Source: Mucilaginibacter phenanthrenivorans
GTDB lineage: Bacteria; Bacteroidota; Bacteroidia; Sphingobacteriales; Sphingobacteriaceae
Direction: 5' to 3'
NCBI RefSeq assembly: GCF_024721155.1
Contig: NZ_JAHVAP010000001.1
Coordinates: 496,001 to 560,000 of the forward strand
DNA length: 64,000 nucleotides
Below the pieces are notes generated by a model. That model saw only the letters and a list, made by a program, of their open reading frames with translations. It was not told the origin of the DNA and did no database searches. Made by a program: the position numbers and the translations under genes. Shown here piece by piece: positions 16,827 to 25,251 of the stretch (positions are counted from its first letter, which is position 1; every line of letters begins with the position of its first letter).

Positions 16827-18071
16827 TTATAATGCGTGATCTGCCGGCAAATCTACGCCATTACAAATCTTTTTGGCTGTCCAGTCCTCATCCGGGGCAC
16901 TCCAAAATGGATCGGATTCAGGCAGGCCTAAGGGGAGTAATATTGCAGAGGAAAGATATAAGCTGCCCGTTGAAATATAGCTTTCCGCCAATAATGGCTG
17001 ATGTCCGTATAATCCAATGCGTAACCAGTCATTATCATCAAACAAATCTTTGGATGTTGTGAATTTGTTTATTACCGAGGTTAGTGCACAACGTACCTGC
17101 GGCGGTTTGATCTGTTCAGGCAATTGATGTTGCAGCGCCATATTGGCCAAATGATGAAAAGCGCCGGTACGGTATGTTATCGATCTGCCTATTATTGGAT
17201 AAGTGCCGTCGGCCGCTATTAAGCGCTCCTGGATAACGGCATATCTTAAATTACGGGCCAGTACTTTTTTCTGGATAGGTTCGAAATCTGCATTTTTAAC
17301 AACTGCTATCTTTAACACATCAGAAAGGTAGGGGTGGATCACAAAGCTGTTGTAATAGTCCCAATGGAACTCTGCCCCGTCGCCATACATGCTATCGCCT
17401 TTGTACCATTCCTCATGACGTTTTACGGCATATGTTATCCGCGGCAAGTCAAATGGTTCGTTTACAGTGATGAAAAACACTTCAATCATCGCGGCGAATA
17501 ACAGCCAGTTATTTTCGGGCGGCTTAATTTTATGGGTTTTCAGTAAGCAGGCGACAACGTTTTTCTGCGCATCACCATCCACACTTCTCCATAATTTCGG
17601 GCAACGCACAAGTGCATAGGCGAAAAAGGAAGCATCTACCAACGGCTGGCCGCCCTCATCACCCCAGTTCATATAGTCCCGGGCATTTGGATTTGTGGCG
17701 TTTTCTATTCCCTTTAATGCGAGTTTGAAATATTTGTCCTGGAGTTTTTTTTCTGTGGGATTTAATTCATCCAACTGCAAAAACGGTGCAATACCTGCAA
17801 GCAAACGCCCAAAGGCTTCGAGATGCGTATATTTTGCCCGATCATTAACCAGCGATGATTCCCTTGCCTCTACAGGCATTTTTTCCTTAAGCTGATCAGC
17901 TGCAAGTGCAGTCAATACCGGATCAGCCAGTTTTTCGAGATAGTTAACCCAAAGTTTTCGGGTATTTGTGGCGGATGATGGAAAACTCTCCGCATCAACT
18001 GGAATGGAAGAAGATACCAGCGGCGCTATACCTAATATACCGGCATTTTGCAGGAATCTCCTTCTTTTCAT
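16827..18071 (-). CDS. DUF2264 protein, exported by a Tat-type signal
   Basis: 414 residues. The N-terminus MKRRRFLQNAGILGIAPL has the twin-arginine pattern R-R-x-F-L used for folded export. The body matches DUF2264 (GRLLAGIAPFL, NWLLFAAMIEVFF, YGDGAEFHWDYYNSFVIHPYL), an alpha/alpha-barrel family often found near glycan-active genes. The conserved GDG...WDYYNS segment is the probable active-site region, as in glycoside hydrolases of that fold, but activity is not established. It starts 5 nt after the stop of the GT-C-like gene, so the two form an operon. Confidence 0.85.
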   Translation of the reverse strand: MKRRRFLQNAGILGIAPLVSSSIPVDAESFPSSATNTRKLWVNYLEKLADPVLTALAADQLKEKMPVEARESSLVNDRAKYTHLEAFGRLLAGIAPFLQLDELNPTEKKLQDKYFKLALKGIENATNPNARDYMNWGDEGGQPLVDASFFAYALVRCPKLWRSVDGDAQKNVVACLLKTHKIKPPENNWLLFAAMIEVFFITVNEPFDLPRITYAVKRHEEWYKGDSMYGDGAEFHWDYYNSFVIHPYLSDVLKIAVVKNADFEPIQKKVLARNLRYAVIQERLIAADGTYPIIGRSITYRTGAFHHLANMALQHQLPEQIKPPQVRCALTSVINKFTTSKDLFDDNDWLRIGLYGHQPLLAESYISTGSLYLSSAILLPLGLPESDPFWSAPDEDWTAKKICNGVDLPADHAL

Positions 18072-18076
18072 ATTAC

Positions 18077-19579
18077 CTAGTTGCCCTCGTAGTAATAAAT
18101 ATCACCTTCTTTTGCGCCGCCAATTCTTACCAGCTTTTTGTTCTTCATGATATCCGGCAGGCTGATTAGCTCAGTGTTATACAGATTGGTGAACCAGATC
18201 AAATAGAATCGTTTTTGTGCGTAAAATTTCTCTACACCGGCTTTGGGTTCCTTATGCGGTATCACGGTAGACGACATCCGGGTAAAAAGGTAAACTGCTT
18301 CATCAGCATCCGTATAGATTGGGATGCCGGGCTTAAACAAATCTTTATGATGTCTTAAATACACTATAAATTCCGACTTATTCCAGTCGTCGTCGCTATA
18401 ACCGGGCACGCCGTAGTCACATTCATCATCATAGCGCTGATAATCAGTTAAAACTGTGAAATACTCAAAGGCCAGCATCAAAATAATTGCAACTGATGCC
18501 AGGGCATACTTGGCTTTCGATTTAACCAGTATCAATACATCAGGAACCCAACTGGTACACGATATAAGTAACGGAATAAACATCGGCGAAAGCAAGCGGC
18601 TATTGATGCGTTCATAACGGGAAATACTAGCCGAGATCACTATAAATAGTCCGTAAACTATGGCAAATGCAATTACAATGTTCTCATAGCTGTTTATGCG
18701 GCCTTTAAAAGCCTTCCAAAGCAAAATACCGATTAAAGCCAGCAAAACTATTGAAGTAATAGCAGCAGCAAAGGGATATGCAGCTTTGCTTAAACTGCCC
18801 CAGTCGCAAATTACAGTGCCAAAATAATAGAGGTTATCTTTAAATGGGGTGATTGACGGATACCGCGTGCCCGTGCTTAAGCCTGAATTTATCCTGTTTA
18901 GCACCAAATTGCCAACTATCAGCGAAATGGAAATAAAACCAAATATTAAAATATGACTGATCTTCTTTTTGATGGTCAGTTTATTATCCAGCAGCAACAT
19001 CAACCCGCCAGCACCTACAACTGTCACGCCTGCATAACGGGTAATAAAGCTGATTGCCGTGATAACCGCAACCCATATTAAAGCTTTTGTGCTGTGTGTT
19101 TGCAGGTATTTCCAGTAAGCAATAATAAAGAGCAGGATCTCAAAAATGAATAAAGTTTCAGACCACAGGTAGGTATAGATCTCCAGCAATCCGGGACTTA
19201 AAATTATGGCGATCAATATGAGCCATTTATAAATCCGCGAATGCGAGATGAATTTCTCCATGATCCAGCCGCTGGTAAATATCACAGCTGCAAATAAGGT
19301 TGCGTTGATCATGGCACCGGCTTCAATGGGGTCAACTCTTGTTATAAATTGGATAATGGAAAGAAAAAACGGGTAGAATACCGGGAAGAAAACAAGCGGC
19401 CCCTTGTTAAAAGTCAACAACGACCCATGAGCCTGGATATTAGTTGCGGTACTGGCATACATAATTGAATCGGGCGAAATGCCGACTCCGCTGTACTTTG
19501 TGAACAGGTAGATAACTATAAAACCAATAATGGCGGCTATTAATGAATCGAGATTATTTAAATAGCGTTTACCGTTCAT
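18077..19579 (-). CDS. Polytopic GT-C-like (family 39 type) membrane protein
   Basis: 500 residues with about 10-12 hydrophobic segments and a C-terminal soluble domain. The first extracytoplasmic loop has ISPDSIMYASTATNI, the acidic loop position used by GT-C glycosyltransferases that take lipid-linked sugars. The C-terminal part (PIYTDADEAVYLFTRMS) resembles soluble tails of such proteins. Donor and acceptor are unknown. It is cotranscribed with the DUF2264 gene, which suggests a shared cell-surface glycan role. Confidence 0.75.
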   Translation of the reverse strand: MNGKRYLNNLDSLIAAIIGFIVIYLFTKYSGVGISPDSIMYASTATNIQAHGSLLTFNKGPLVFFPVFYPFFLSIIQFITRVDPIEAGAMINATLFAAVIFTSGWIMEKFISHSRIYKWLILIAIILSPGLLEIYTYLWSETLFIFEILLFIIAYWKYLQTHSTKALIWVAVITAISFITRYAGVTVVGAGGLMLLLDNKLTIKKKISHILIFGFISISLIVGNLVLNRINSGLSTGTRYPSITPFKDNLYYFGTVICDWGSLSKAAYPFAAAITSIVLLALIGILLWKAFKGRINSYENIVIAFAIVYGLFIVISASISRYERINSRLLSPMFIPLLISCTSWVPDVLILVKSKAKYALASVAIILMLAFEYFTVLTDYQRYDDECDYGVPGYSDDDWNKSEFIVYLRHHKDLFKPGIPIYTDADEAVYLFTRMSSTVIPHKEPKAGVEKFYAQKRFYLIWFTNLYNTELISLPDIMKNKKLVRIGGAKEGDIYYYEGN

Positions 19580-19580
19580 G

Positions 19581-19727
19581 TTGTTAAGGGTTGTAAAAGT
19601 TGTAGTTGTTGTAAAGGTTACAAAGGTTGTAAAAAAAGAAATAAATATGAACCGCTAATAATGGCCCATAACAATAAAAGCGCTTTCAACACTTACAACC
19701 ACTACAACGTCTACAACTTATTCCAAC
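19581..19727. repeat. Word-repeat hairpin, word GTTGTAAAGG
   Basis: Left array 19581-19637 repeats GTTGTAAAAG, TTGTAGTTG and GTTACAAAGG; right array 19685-19727 repeats the complement (ACTTACAACC, ACTACAACG, TCTACAACTT). It lies directly after gmhB and before the GT-C gene, in the position of a terminator. Confidence 0.7.
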
Positions 19728-19729
19728 CC

Positions 19730-20221
19730 TCACTCAATTAAGTAAAGTACTTCGCTAATTGGCTGGTCGCTGTTAATCAGAATGCCTTTTACGCCAGCGG
19801 CTGTGCCGGCCTCAATGTCTCTTTCCCTGTCGCCGATAAAATATGATTTTGCCGGATCGAGGTTGTATTTTTCAATTCCCTGCAGTAATAAACCCGGCTT
19901 TGGCTTGCGGCAGTCACAGTCGCCTGTAAAAGCAGGATGGTGCGGACAGTAAAAAAAGTCAGTTAATTCAACGCCGTGTTCATGGTATACTTTTTTTAGG
20001 CTGTTGTGCATTTTAGCTAGCTCATCTTCGCTATACCAGCCTTTTGCAAGGCCACCCTGGTTGGTGGCCACTAACAGCATATAGCCTTTGTCCTGCAGCG
20101 ATTTCAATGCATTGAAATTGTCAAGGATATGGAAATCTTCAATTCTGCGTACGTAATCACCCATTTCCTGGTTGAGCACTCCGTCGCGGTCTAAAAAAAC
20201 GGCTTTGTTTTTAGGTGGCAT
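19730..20221 (-). CDS. gmhB: D-glycero-beta-D-manno-heptose 1,7-bisphosphate 7-phosphatase (HAD-IIIA)
   Basis: 163 residues. HAD motif I is FLDRDGVLN (residues 9-17), motif II is in LLVATNQGGLAKGWY, and motif III/IV is in YFIGDRERDIEAG. The zinc-finger-like insert CPHHPAFTGDCDCRKPKPG is the mark of GmhB. It removes the C7 phosphate in heptose synthesis for lipopolysaccharide core. A good -7 box precedes it. It appears to be monocistronic. Confidence 0.92.
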   Translation of the reverse strand: MPPKNKAVFLDRDGVLNQEMGDYVRRIEDFHILDNFNALKSLQDKGYMLLVATNQGGLAKGWYSEDELAKMHNSLKKVYHEHGVELTDFFYCPHHPAFTGDCDCRKPKPGLLLQGIEKYNLDPAKSYFIGDRERDIEAGTAAGVKGILINSDQPISEVLYLIE

Positions 20222-20236
20222 TCAGTTAAATTTTTG

Positions 20237-20276
20237 CAAAGGTAACAATTCTTAAAATATGTGTTTTGGAACACAT
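20237..20276 (-). promoter_or_regulatory. gmhB promoter box and upstream palindrome
   Basis: The -7 box TACCTTTG is at 20237-20244 on the minus strand. Upstream, ATGTGTT-TTGG-AACACAT (20259-20276) is a perfect 7-bp inverted repeat where a -33 element would be, so it could be an operator or simply a symmetrical promoter region. Confidence 0.4.
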
Positions 20277-20287
20277 GGCGCTAAAGC

Positions 20288-20323
20288 AAAAAGGCACGGT
20301 AACAGCGTCACCATGCCTTTATT
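20288..20323 (-). terminator. Intrinsic terminator of the lipoprotein gene
   Basis: AAAGGCATGGTGAC pairs imperfectly with GTTACCGTGCCTTT on the minus strand, followed by a short T-run. It lies just after the stop of the 20348-20911 gene. Confidence 0.7.
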
Positions 20324-20347
20324 AAGTATCCTGAAGGATAAAATATT

Positions 20348-20911
20348 TTAATTTGAAGTAAACGTATAAGGGACCCCGTTAAATCCACCGCCAGAAACAG
20401 CCACCACAGTAAGTGATATCACATTGCCACTACTGTCGTAATTGTTTACAACAGTTGTAAAGTTAAAAGTTCCGGTCATCTTATTCTTAACAGAATCTAC
20501 CGTGCTAACAACAACCGTACCCGACCCCGGCTGAATAACGCCGTTAGGCGTATAAACTATATTACCGTTCGAATCTCTTTTGGGCGTTAAAAATGCCATT
20601 TGCAGGTTAGGCGTGGCATCAACTGTAAATGTACCCAACGGAAAGCCGCTGGTATTTGAAGATGAAGGTCGTGTGAGGGATATGGTTACTTTTTTGCTAT
20701 TGGCAGTGCCCTCGCAAGTGAAGGTTTTTGTTTTAGCAGCGGAGTTATATACTAACGTTGATGTTACAGTATCAGTGTACCAGGAAGTGTCCCGTATATT
20801 AGCGATCATTAAGGAGGTTGAGACTGAGGTGGCGACTACTGTGTCTTTTTTACAGTTTTCCAGAAATAAAAGGCCCGATAACAAAATAGCAATAAGTGAA
20901 ATTTTCTTCAT
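20348..20911 (-). CDS. Hypothetical lipoprotein
   Basis: 187 residues. The signal region MKKISLIAILLSGLLFLENCKK ends at a Cys consistent with a lipobox (FLENC) followed by Lys, so it is probably lipid-anchored. The rest is Ser/Thr-rich beta-type sequence with repeated GTFTV/GTFNFTT patterns, resembling small Bacteroidota outer-membrane lipoproteins such as the DUF6252 group; that family match is tentative. It has its own terminator. No functional partner is adjacent. Confidence 0.7.
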   Translation of the reverse strand: MKKISLIAILLSGLLFLENCKKDTVVATSVSTSLMIANIRDTSWYTDTVTSTLVYNSAAKTKTFTCEGTANSKKVTISLTRPSSSNTSGFPLGTFTVDATPNLQMAFLTPKRDSNGNIVYTPNGVIQPGSGTVVVSTVDSVKNKMTGTFNFTTVVNNYDSSGNVISLTVVAVSGGGFNGVPYTFTSN

Positions 20912-21058
20912 ATATGATTATTTAGCAAAGGAACGACTTTTAGCTAAATTTAATATAAAGTATTTCGTTTTTTACATTTTTTAACAATTGGCCCTTTTAT
21001 GGGCCAATTTTATTAACATTTTAGGACAGCTGATTTTGCGGCTTTACAGCTAAAAAAA

Positions 21059-21256
21059 CTATTTAAAATAGGATAACGGGATCTCCTTCCACATTCCGCC
21101 TGACAGGTGGCCTGTGAGCAATTCGTAAATAAGATATAACGGCCAGAATATGTAGCTGATTAAAAGCAATATAAGATTATGATTGTAGTACCAGTTAACC
21201 ATTAGCGAGTAAATACCTAACACGAGGTACAGGATACTTGAGTCTCTTTTTCCCAT
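21059..21256 (-). CDS. Small membrane protein, 65 residues
   Basis: Two hydrophobic segments (SSILYLVLGIYSLMVNWYY and LILLLISYIFWPLYLIYELL) joined by an Asn/His-rich turn, with a short polar tail. It looks like a real small inner-membrane hairpin protein because the hydrophobic pattern is continuous and there is no competing gene. I do not recognise a family. Confidence 0.6.
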   Translation of the reverse strand: MGKRDSSILYLVLGIYSLMVNWYYNHNLILLLISYIFWPLYLIYELLTGHLSGGMWKEIPLSYFK

Positions 21257-21547
21257 AATTTAATTGATTAATTGTTGTAAATTGTTTTCAATTATAAGCA
21301 AATCCGACCGTTATTTAACACATTTTATATAATTTTTAGCATAACGTAAAGCCTGTTTGCTAAATCGAAGCAGCTATTGTTAATAACTATTAATTAAGCA
21401 CCGTTAAGTTAAATTTGTTTGTTAAGCATAATTATATAACTTGCCACCCAGATATAGATATATTTTGAATAACTATATTAGTTGAAACCAATTTATAAAA
21501 CAAAATGCCCAAACAAGGGTTTAACTTAAAAAAAACAAAAACTTATC

Positions 21548-21757
21548 ATGGCAACAACAAATGGCATTACTGCTTATTCAGTAAAAACAAAAACTAAGAA
21601 TGTACCAATGATCGATCCTGTTATTGATATTAAATCAGGTAGGTACATTGCAACAGGAAAAGACAGCGCCGGTAACAAGATGGCTGCAATTATGGGCAAG
21701 GCAACTGCTGAAGAACACATAAAAAGCGGAGCTGCTAAAAAAGGTTCTGGCTGGTAG
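21548..21757 (+). CDS. Small soluble hypothetical protein, 69 residues
   Basis: Basic, Ala/Lys/Gly-rich protein (MATTNGITAYSVKTKTK at the start, AKKGSGW at the end) without signal peptide or membrane segment. An A-rich tract directly before the ATG is typical of well-translated Bacteroidota genes, and a TAAATTTG box at 21410-21417 would give a leader of about 130 nt. The gap 21257-21547 holds only this candidate promoter. I do not recognise the family. A short protein of this kind could be abundant or nucleic-acid associated, but that is only a guess. Confidence 0.6.
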   Translation: MATTNGITAYSVKTKTKNVPMIDPVIDIKSGRYIATGKDSAGNKMAAIMGKATAEEHIKSGAAKKGSGW

Positions 21758-21902
21758 TCTGCAACTTGTTCGCATTAATCATTAGTTTTATATAAAACTG
21801 ATGACCGATCATACCTGGCTTAAGTTTGTATATGTTTAATCATATTATACTTATGCCAGGTATAAATTTTTAATGGCTTTAAAGGAAGCCCGACATGCCC
21901 CG

Positions 21903-22667
21903 CTAATTTGCGTAGTTTAAGCCTTGAACTCTCTCCCGGTAAGCAGGCGGTAACAATGCGTTTTTTAGCCCACCCTCTAATTTAACTATACGCAAAAGCT
22001 TGTATGACAAAAGGAGTGGTTTAATCCATGCGATTTTTTGTGACAACAGTTTTTCCTTTACTTCAGCAGGTACCAGAATTAACTGCACCTGTTTCAAAAT
22101 CACATACCTTAATGCGCCTAAGTGTGTTTTGTACTGCTTGTATAAGTCGGTTGTAAATTCGCTATTTATGAGATTTTTGCGTAGGTAATCCTGTCGCATA
22201 GTGCAGTACTGCATATAATTTTGTGGCAGTCCTGTTAAGTGCATTCGACTCCCAACACGGTTGAATACATTAAATACCTCCTCCTTTTCAACCTCAGTAA
22301 GCCGTCGTTCCAGCAACTCAAACGACCGGATGGAATAGTCTATCAACAAAAACAGCACGTCAAGATAGGCCCAGTCTGGAATTTGCGCTCCGCGTTTATT
22401 TTCAACACCTTTATGTATGCCGGTTATTTGGTCTATCGCTTTTAACGCCGGGTCTGTTTCGGAAAATATGATCCGGCTTGCATAGGCAACGGTAGAAAAT
22501 AATCTTCCGAGCGGATCCTCTGGTAATTTACCTGTGAAATAAAGCCAGTCGACGGCTTTGTTCAGCGCGAATTCAGCTGCGGCACCAGCAAAAATAAAAA
22601 GAACAGTATCTGCCTTCCCCCAAATGGTTCTGACGATTGAATCCTTTCTTACAAAGTAATCTTCCAT
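21903..22667 (-). CDS. Oxygenase MpaB-family (DUF2236) protein
   Basis: 254 residues. The N-terminal segment RTIWGKADTVLFIFAGAAAEFALNKAVDWLY and the following GRLFSTVAYASRIIF match the MpaB/DUF2236 family of helical proteins, some of which are heme-dependent oxygenases (Lcp-like). I cannot point to a heme ligand with certainty. It lies 4 nt after the DUF2809 gene and is probably cotranscribed with it. Confidence 0.75.
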   Translation of the reverse strand: MEDYFVRKDSIVRTIWGKADTVLFIFAGAAAEFALNKAVDWLYFTGKLPEDPLGRLFSTVAYASRIIFSETDPALKAIDQITGIHKGVENKRGAQIPDWAYLDVLFLLIDYSIRSFELLERRLTEVEKEEVFNVFNRVGSRMHLTGLPQNYMQYCTMRQDYLRKNLINSEFTTDLYKQYKTHLGALRYVILKQVQLILVPAEVKEKLLSQKIAWIKPLLLSYKLLRIVKLEGGLKNALLPPAYRERVQGLNYAN

Positions 22668-22671
22668 CGTT

Positions 22672-23058
22672 TTAAAAGCTTTTTAAACAACGTTTAACAT
22701 TTTCAATAAATAGCACCAATAGAATGCCAAGCGTATAAGCAAACAAATCGACAGTAGAAAACTGTGTACCTAATATTATCCTGGCGACTTTAGAATGCTG
22801 CAAGCCAAGTATAGCAACTAAATGGAAATATTGAGATAGTTCAACCAGGTAAGCAAATACCAGCGCGCAACAGGCAGTTTGTATAACCGGGGCATTCACA
22901 AAGCTTTTAACCAGGCAATATATCAGCATTACAACTAAAAAGTCACCACCGTATGGGCGGACTATTTGATCATGAAACCAAGTGCCAATTATGAATTCAA
23001 GGGCAAATAGCAGCAGGAAGCAAATAAAATAGTTCTTATAAAATCCAACTAGCGACAC
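22672..23058 (-). CDS. DUF2809 integral membrane protein
   Basis: 128 residues with four hydrophobic helices. The family pattern is visible in the N-terminal GTWFHDQIVRPYGGDFLVVML and the C-terminal LGTQFSTVDLFAYTLGI. DUF2809 is a small VanZ-like membrane family of unknown function. It forms a probable two-gene operon with the MpaB-family gene. Confidence 0.82.
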   Translation of the reverse strand: MSLVGFYKNYFICFLLLFALEFIIGTWFHDQIVRPYGGDFLVVMLIYCLVKSFVNAPVIQTACCALVFAYLVELSQYFHLVAILGLQHSKVARIILGTQFSTVDLFAYTLGILLVLFIENVKRCLKSF

Positions 23059-23166
23059 TATCTATAAAGTGCTTTGAAATGCAAAGTAAATGATAATTAA
23101 TCATACCAGCAATAGGGGACAGGCGCCCATCTGAGAGCTCTTACAAGAAAAGTGGTCTTTTTTTGC

Positions 23167-23174
23167 TATCTTTG
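23167..23174 (+). promoter_or_regulatory. -7 box TATCTTTG
   Basis: Exact TAnnTTTG match; the transcript would start near 23180, about 88 nt before the ATG at 23268, and would begin with the structured leader at 23185-23244. Confidence 0.5.
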
Positions 23175-23184
23175 TATTAATCCC

Positions 23185-23244
23185 AGCCCGCTTTAACTTA
23201 CACTTTCAGCTCTCTGCCATCGCTATATGGCTGAGCTTCGGGCT
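23185..23244 (+). promoter_or_regulatory. Structured 5' leader RNA
   Basis: Three nested stems: AGCCCG (23185-23190) with CGGGCT (23239-23244), AGCTC (23208-23212) with GAGCT (23233-23237), and GCCA (23216-23219) with TGGC (23228-23231). It occupies most of the leader between the -7 box and the small basic protein gene. Possible roles are autoregulation or temperature sensing. Confidence 0.5.
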
Positions 23245-23267
23245 ATTACTATTCTAATTTATAATAT

Positions 23268-23468
23268 ATGGCAAAATCACAGGCTACCTTCATGAAGAAG
23301 CAACTCGAAAAAAACAGGCAAAAGAAAAAAGAAGATAAAGAACAACGCAAGCTTGATCGCCAGCAGAATGCTTCAGGCAGTGACCTTGACAGCATGATGG
23401 CTTATGTAAATGAATTTGGTGAAATAGTTTCAACACCCCCGGAAAATTTTAGCAAACCGCAACAATAA
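23268..23468 (+). CDS. Small Lys-rich protein of the type found beside cold-shock genes
   Basis: 66 residues. The N-terminal half is a charged helix (QLEKNRQKKKEDKEQRKLDR) and the C-terminal half ends with the conserved-looking segment LDSMMAYVNEFGEIVSTPP. Similar short proteins in Bacteroidota are commonly encoded next to CspA-type cold-shock genes; no csp gene is adjacent here. The charged helix suggests RNA or ribosome binding, which is inference. It has a structured leader. Confidence 0.75.
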   Translation: MAKSQATFMKKQLEKNRQKKKEDKEQRKLDRQQNASGSDLDSMMAYVNEFGEIVSTPPENFSKPQQ

Positions 23469-23513
23469 ATTCAATTTGTAAATATGTAGATTAGTAAAAC
23501 ATTACTAATCTGC

Positions 23514-24764
23514 ATGAAACAAGCTTTTCTTTATTTATTGCTGATACTTACTATGTCAGCCAATGCACAGGATATTATCGGCGGCGCTATTGTTTTAGGC
23601 CATACCGATAGCATCCAATCAAAAATACTTAACGAAAAAAGGATAATCTGGGTACGCCTGCCCGCCGGTGCAAACAAACCGGGCAATGCTGCTATGCGCT
23701 ACCCCGTGGTTTATGTACTGGATGGCTCGGAGCACTTTGCTTCGGTATCCGGTATCATTCAATACCTAAGCGAAGCAAACGGTAATATGGTTTGCCCGGA
23801 CATGATAGTGGTGGGGATAAACAATACCGACCGCACACGGGACCTGACACCAACTATCGGCAAGGTTGATTTTGAAAATAAACCGACTACAGACTTTAAA
23901 ACGTCGGGTGGCGGTGAGGCGTTTACCGCTTTTATCGAGAAGGAGTTGATGCCCTATATTGAGTCGAAATACCCGGCTGCGCCATTCCGGATGCTGATCG
24001 GGCATTCCTTTGGCGGGCTAACGGCTGTAAATATCCTGATAAATCATACCGAGCTTTTCAACGCTTATACCATTGTTGACCCAAGCATGTGGTGGGATCA
24101 GTACAAACTGTTAAAACAGGCTAATGAGGTACTGAGGAATAAAAACTTTGCGGGTAAATCTGTCTTCATGGGAATTGCCAACACCATGCCCGCCGGAGAT
24201 GATACGGCACATGCGCATCGCGATACATCATCCCAAACAAATCATATCCGGTCAATTTTAAATCTTGCTGACGAGTTTAAGCGGAATCCGGGAAATGGAT
24301 TGATTTTTAGCTATAAATATTATAATGAGGATAACCACAATTCATCGCCATTGATAACAGAATATGATGCATTTCGTTTCCTTTTCAGCTTTTACAAGCT
24401 GCCTGCAAAAACCGAGGCATTATTGTTCGATAAGAACGATAAATCAGATGTAGCCGCTATTATTGAAGCGCACTACACCGATGTATCAAAGCGGATGGGG
24501 TACCGGTTATTGCCGCCCGAGTCGATACTGAATGCCATGGGGCATGATTATTTGGAAATAAACTGGGCCAATAAGGCGCTGTCAGTTTTCAACCTAAATG
24601 CAAAATTCTACCCGGATAGTCCTGCTGTGTACACCGCTCTTGGTGAATATTATAGCGCAAATAAGGACAAACAAAAGGCAATTGAATGCTACAAAAAATC
24701 CCTATCGCTTAAGGACGACCCGGCTGTAAAAGCTAAACTAGATAAAATAACAACACAAAAATAG
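23514..24764 (+). CDS. Exported alpha/beta-hydrolase (esterase D/PF00756 type) with C-terminal TPR
   Basis: 416 residues with signal peptide (MKQAFLYLLLILTMSANAQ). The putative-esterase domain has YPVVYVLDGSEHF, the nucleophile Ser in MLIGHSFGGLTAVN, and downstream acidic and His residues (DNHNSSP region). The C-terminal 70 residues contain a TPR unit (YTALGEYYSANKDKQKAIECYKKSLSL). Members include siderophore esterases and feruloyl esterases; the substrate is not evident. Confidence 0.85.
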   Translation: MKQAFLYLLLILTMSANAQDIIGGAIVLGHTDSIQSKILNEKRIIWVRLPAGANKPGNAAMRYPVVYVLDGSEHFASVSGIIQYLSEANGNMVCPDMIVVGINNTDRTRDLTPTIGKVDFENKPTTDFKTSGGGEAFTAFIEKELMPYIESKYPAAPFRMLIGHSFGGLTAVNILINHTELFNAYTIVDPSMWWDQYKLLKQANEVLRNKNFAGKSVFMGIANTMPAGDDTAHAHRDTSSQTNHIRSILNLADEFKRNPGNGLIFSYKYYNEDNHNSSPLITEYDAFRFLFSFYKLPAKTEALLFDKNDKSDVAAIIEAHYTDVSKRMGYRLLPPESILNAMGHDYLEINWANKALSVFNLNAKFYPDSPAVYTALGEYYSANKDKQKAIECYKKSLSLKDDPAVKAKLDKITTQK

Positions 24765-24787
24765 CTGATAGCTCGCTTTCATGTGCT

Positions 24788-24821
24788 AAAATGGAAACAG
24801 CAATAAAATGGAAACAGCAAT
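24788..24821. repeat. Perfect 17-bp tandem duplication
   Basis: AAAATGGAAACAGCAAT occurs twice head to tail (24788-24804 and 24805-24821). On the minus strand GGAAATTGCTGTTTCC followed by T-rich sequence makes a weak hairpin that could terminate the small lipoprotein gene. Confidence 0.8.
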
Positions 24822-24835
24822 TTCCGTCCGGCTTT

Positions 24836-25069
24836 TTATTTCTTTGGAAGTTTCGCATTGGGATCGGCCGCTCCCTTTGAGCTTGGGTCGCCCAACAAGG
24901 AATCGTCTTTGACACTCTTTTGCCCTGTTCCTACAATAGAGGTGTCGGCTTTTTTCTCGTTACTGATGCTATCAGCTGAAGTGGTTGATGGCTTTTTATT
25001 ATTTCCGCAGGAAAAATTCAGTGCGCATAATATCACCAATAGAGCAAATAGGATCTTATTAGTTTTCAT
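24836..25069 (-). CDS. Small hypothetical lipoprotein, 77 residues
   Basis: Signal region MKTNKILFALLVILCALNFSCGN with a lipobox-like LNFSC; the mature part is a short, polar, Ser/Lys/Asp-rich tail (STTSADSISNEKKADTS) likely to be disordered. No family recognised. The gene sits alone, with a symmetrical site ATGTTCGGAACAT about 40 bp upstream of its start. Confidence 0.6.
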   Translation of the reverse strand: MKTNKILFALLVILCALNFSCGNNKKPSTTSADSISNEKKADTSIVGTGQKSVKDDSLLGDPSSKGAADPNAKLPKK

Positions 25070-25107
25070 AAGTAGACGTTTAATAAGTAAACACTAACTG
25101 TTTAAAT

Positions 25108-25120
25108 ATGTTCGGAACAT
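25108..25120. promoter_or_regulatory. Palindrome ATGTTCGGAACAT
   Basis: Perfect 6-bp arms around one central base, 39 bp upstream of the small lipoprotein gene. It could be an operator; no second copy was noticed. The rest of 25070-25251 shows no gene. Confidence 0.3.
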
Positions 25121-25251
25121 TTCAAAACGAATAAGGGCGCAGGCAATAGTCGGGCCCAATCCCGAAGGAAGATTGCTTAATTGAAAGAAATGCAAATACC
25201 AAATGATCGCAAATTTTACTAATAAAGAGAAGTTTAAGTCTATTTTAAATT

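Noticed and set aside
19581..19727. Possible CRISPR array because of repeated short units
   Set aside because: Units are 8-12 nt, unequal and inverted in the second half; no uniform spacers and no cas genes.
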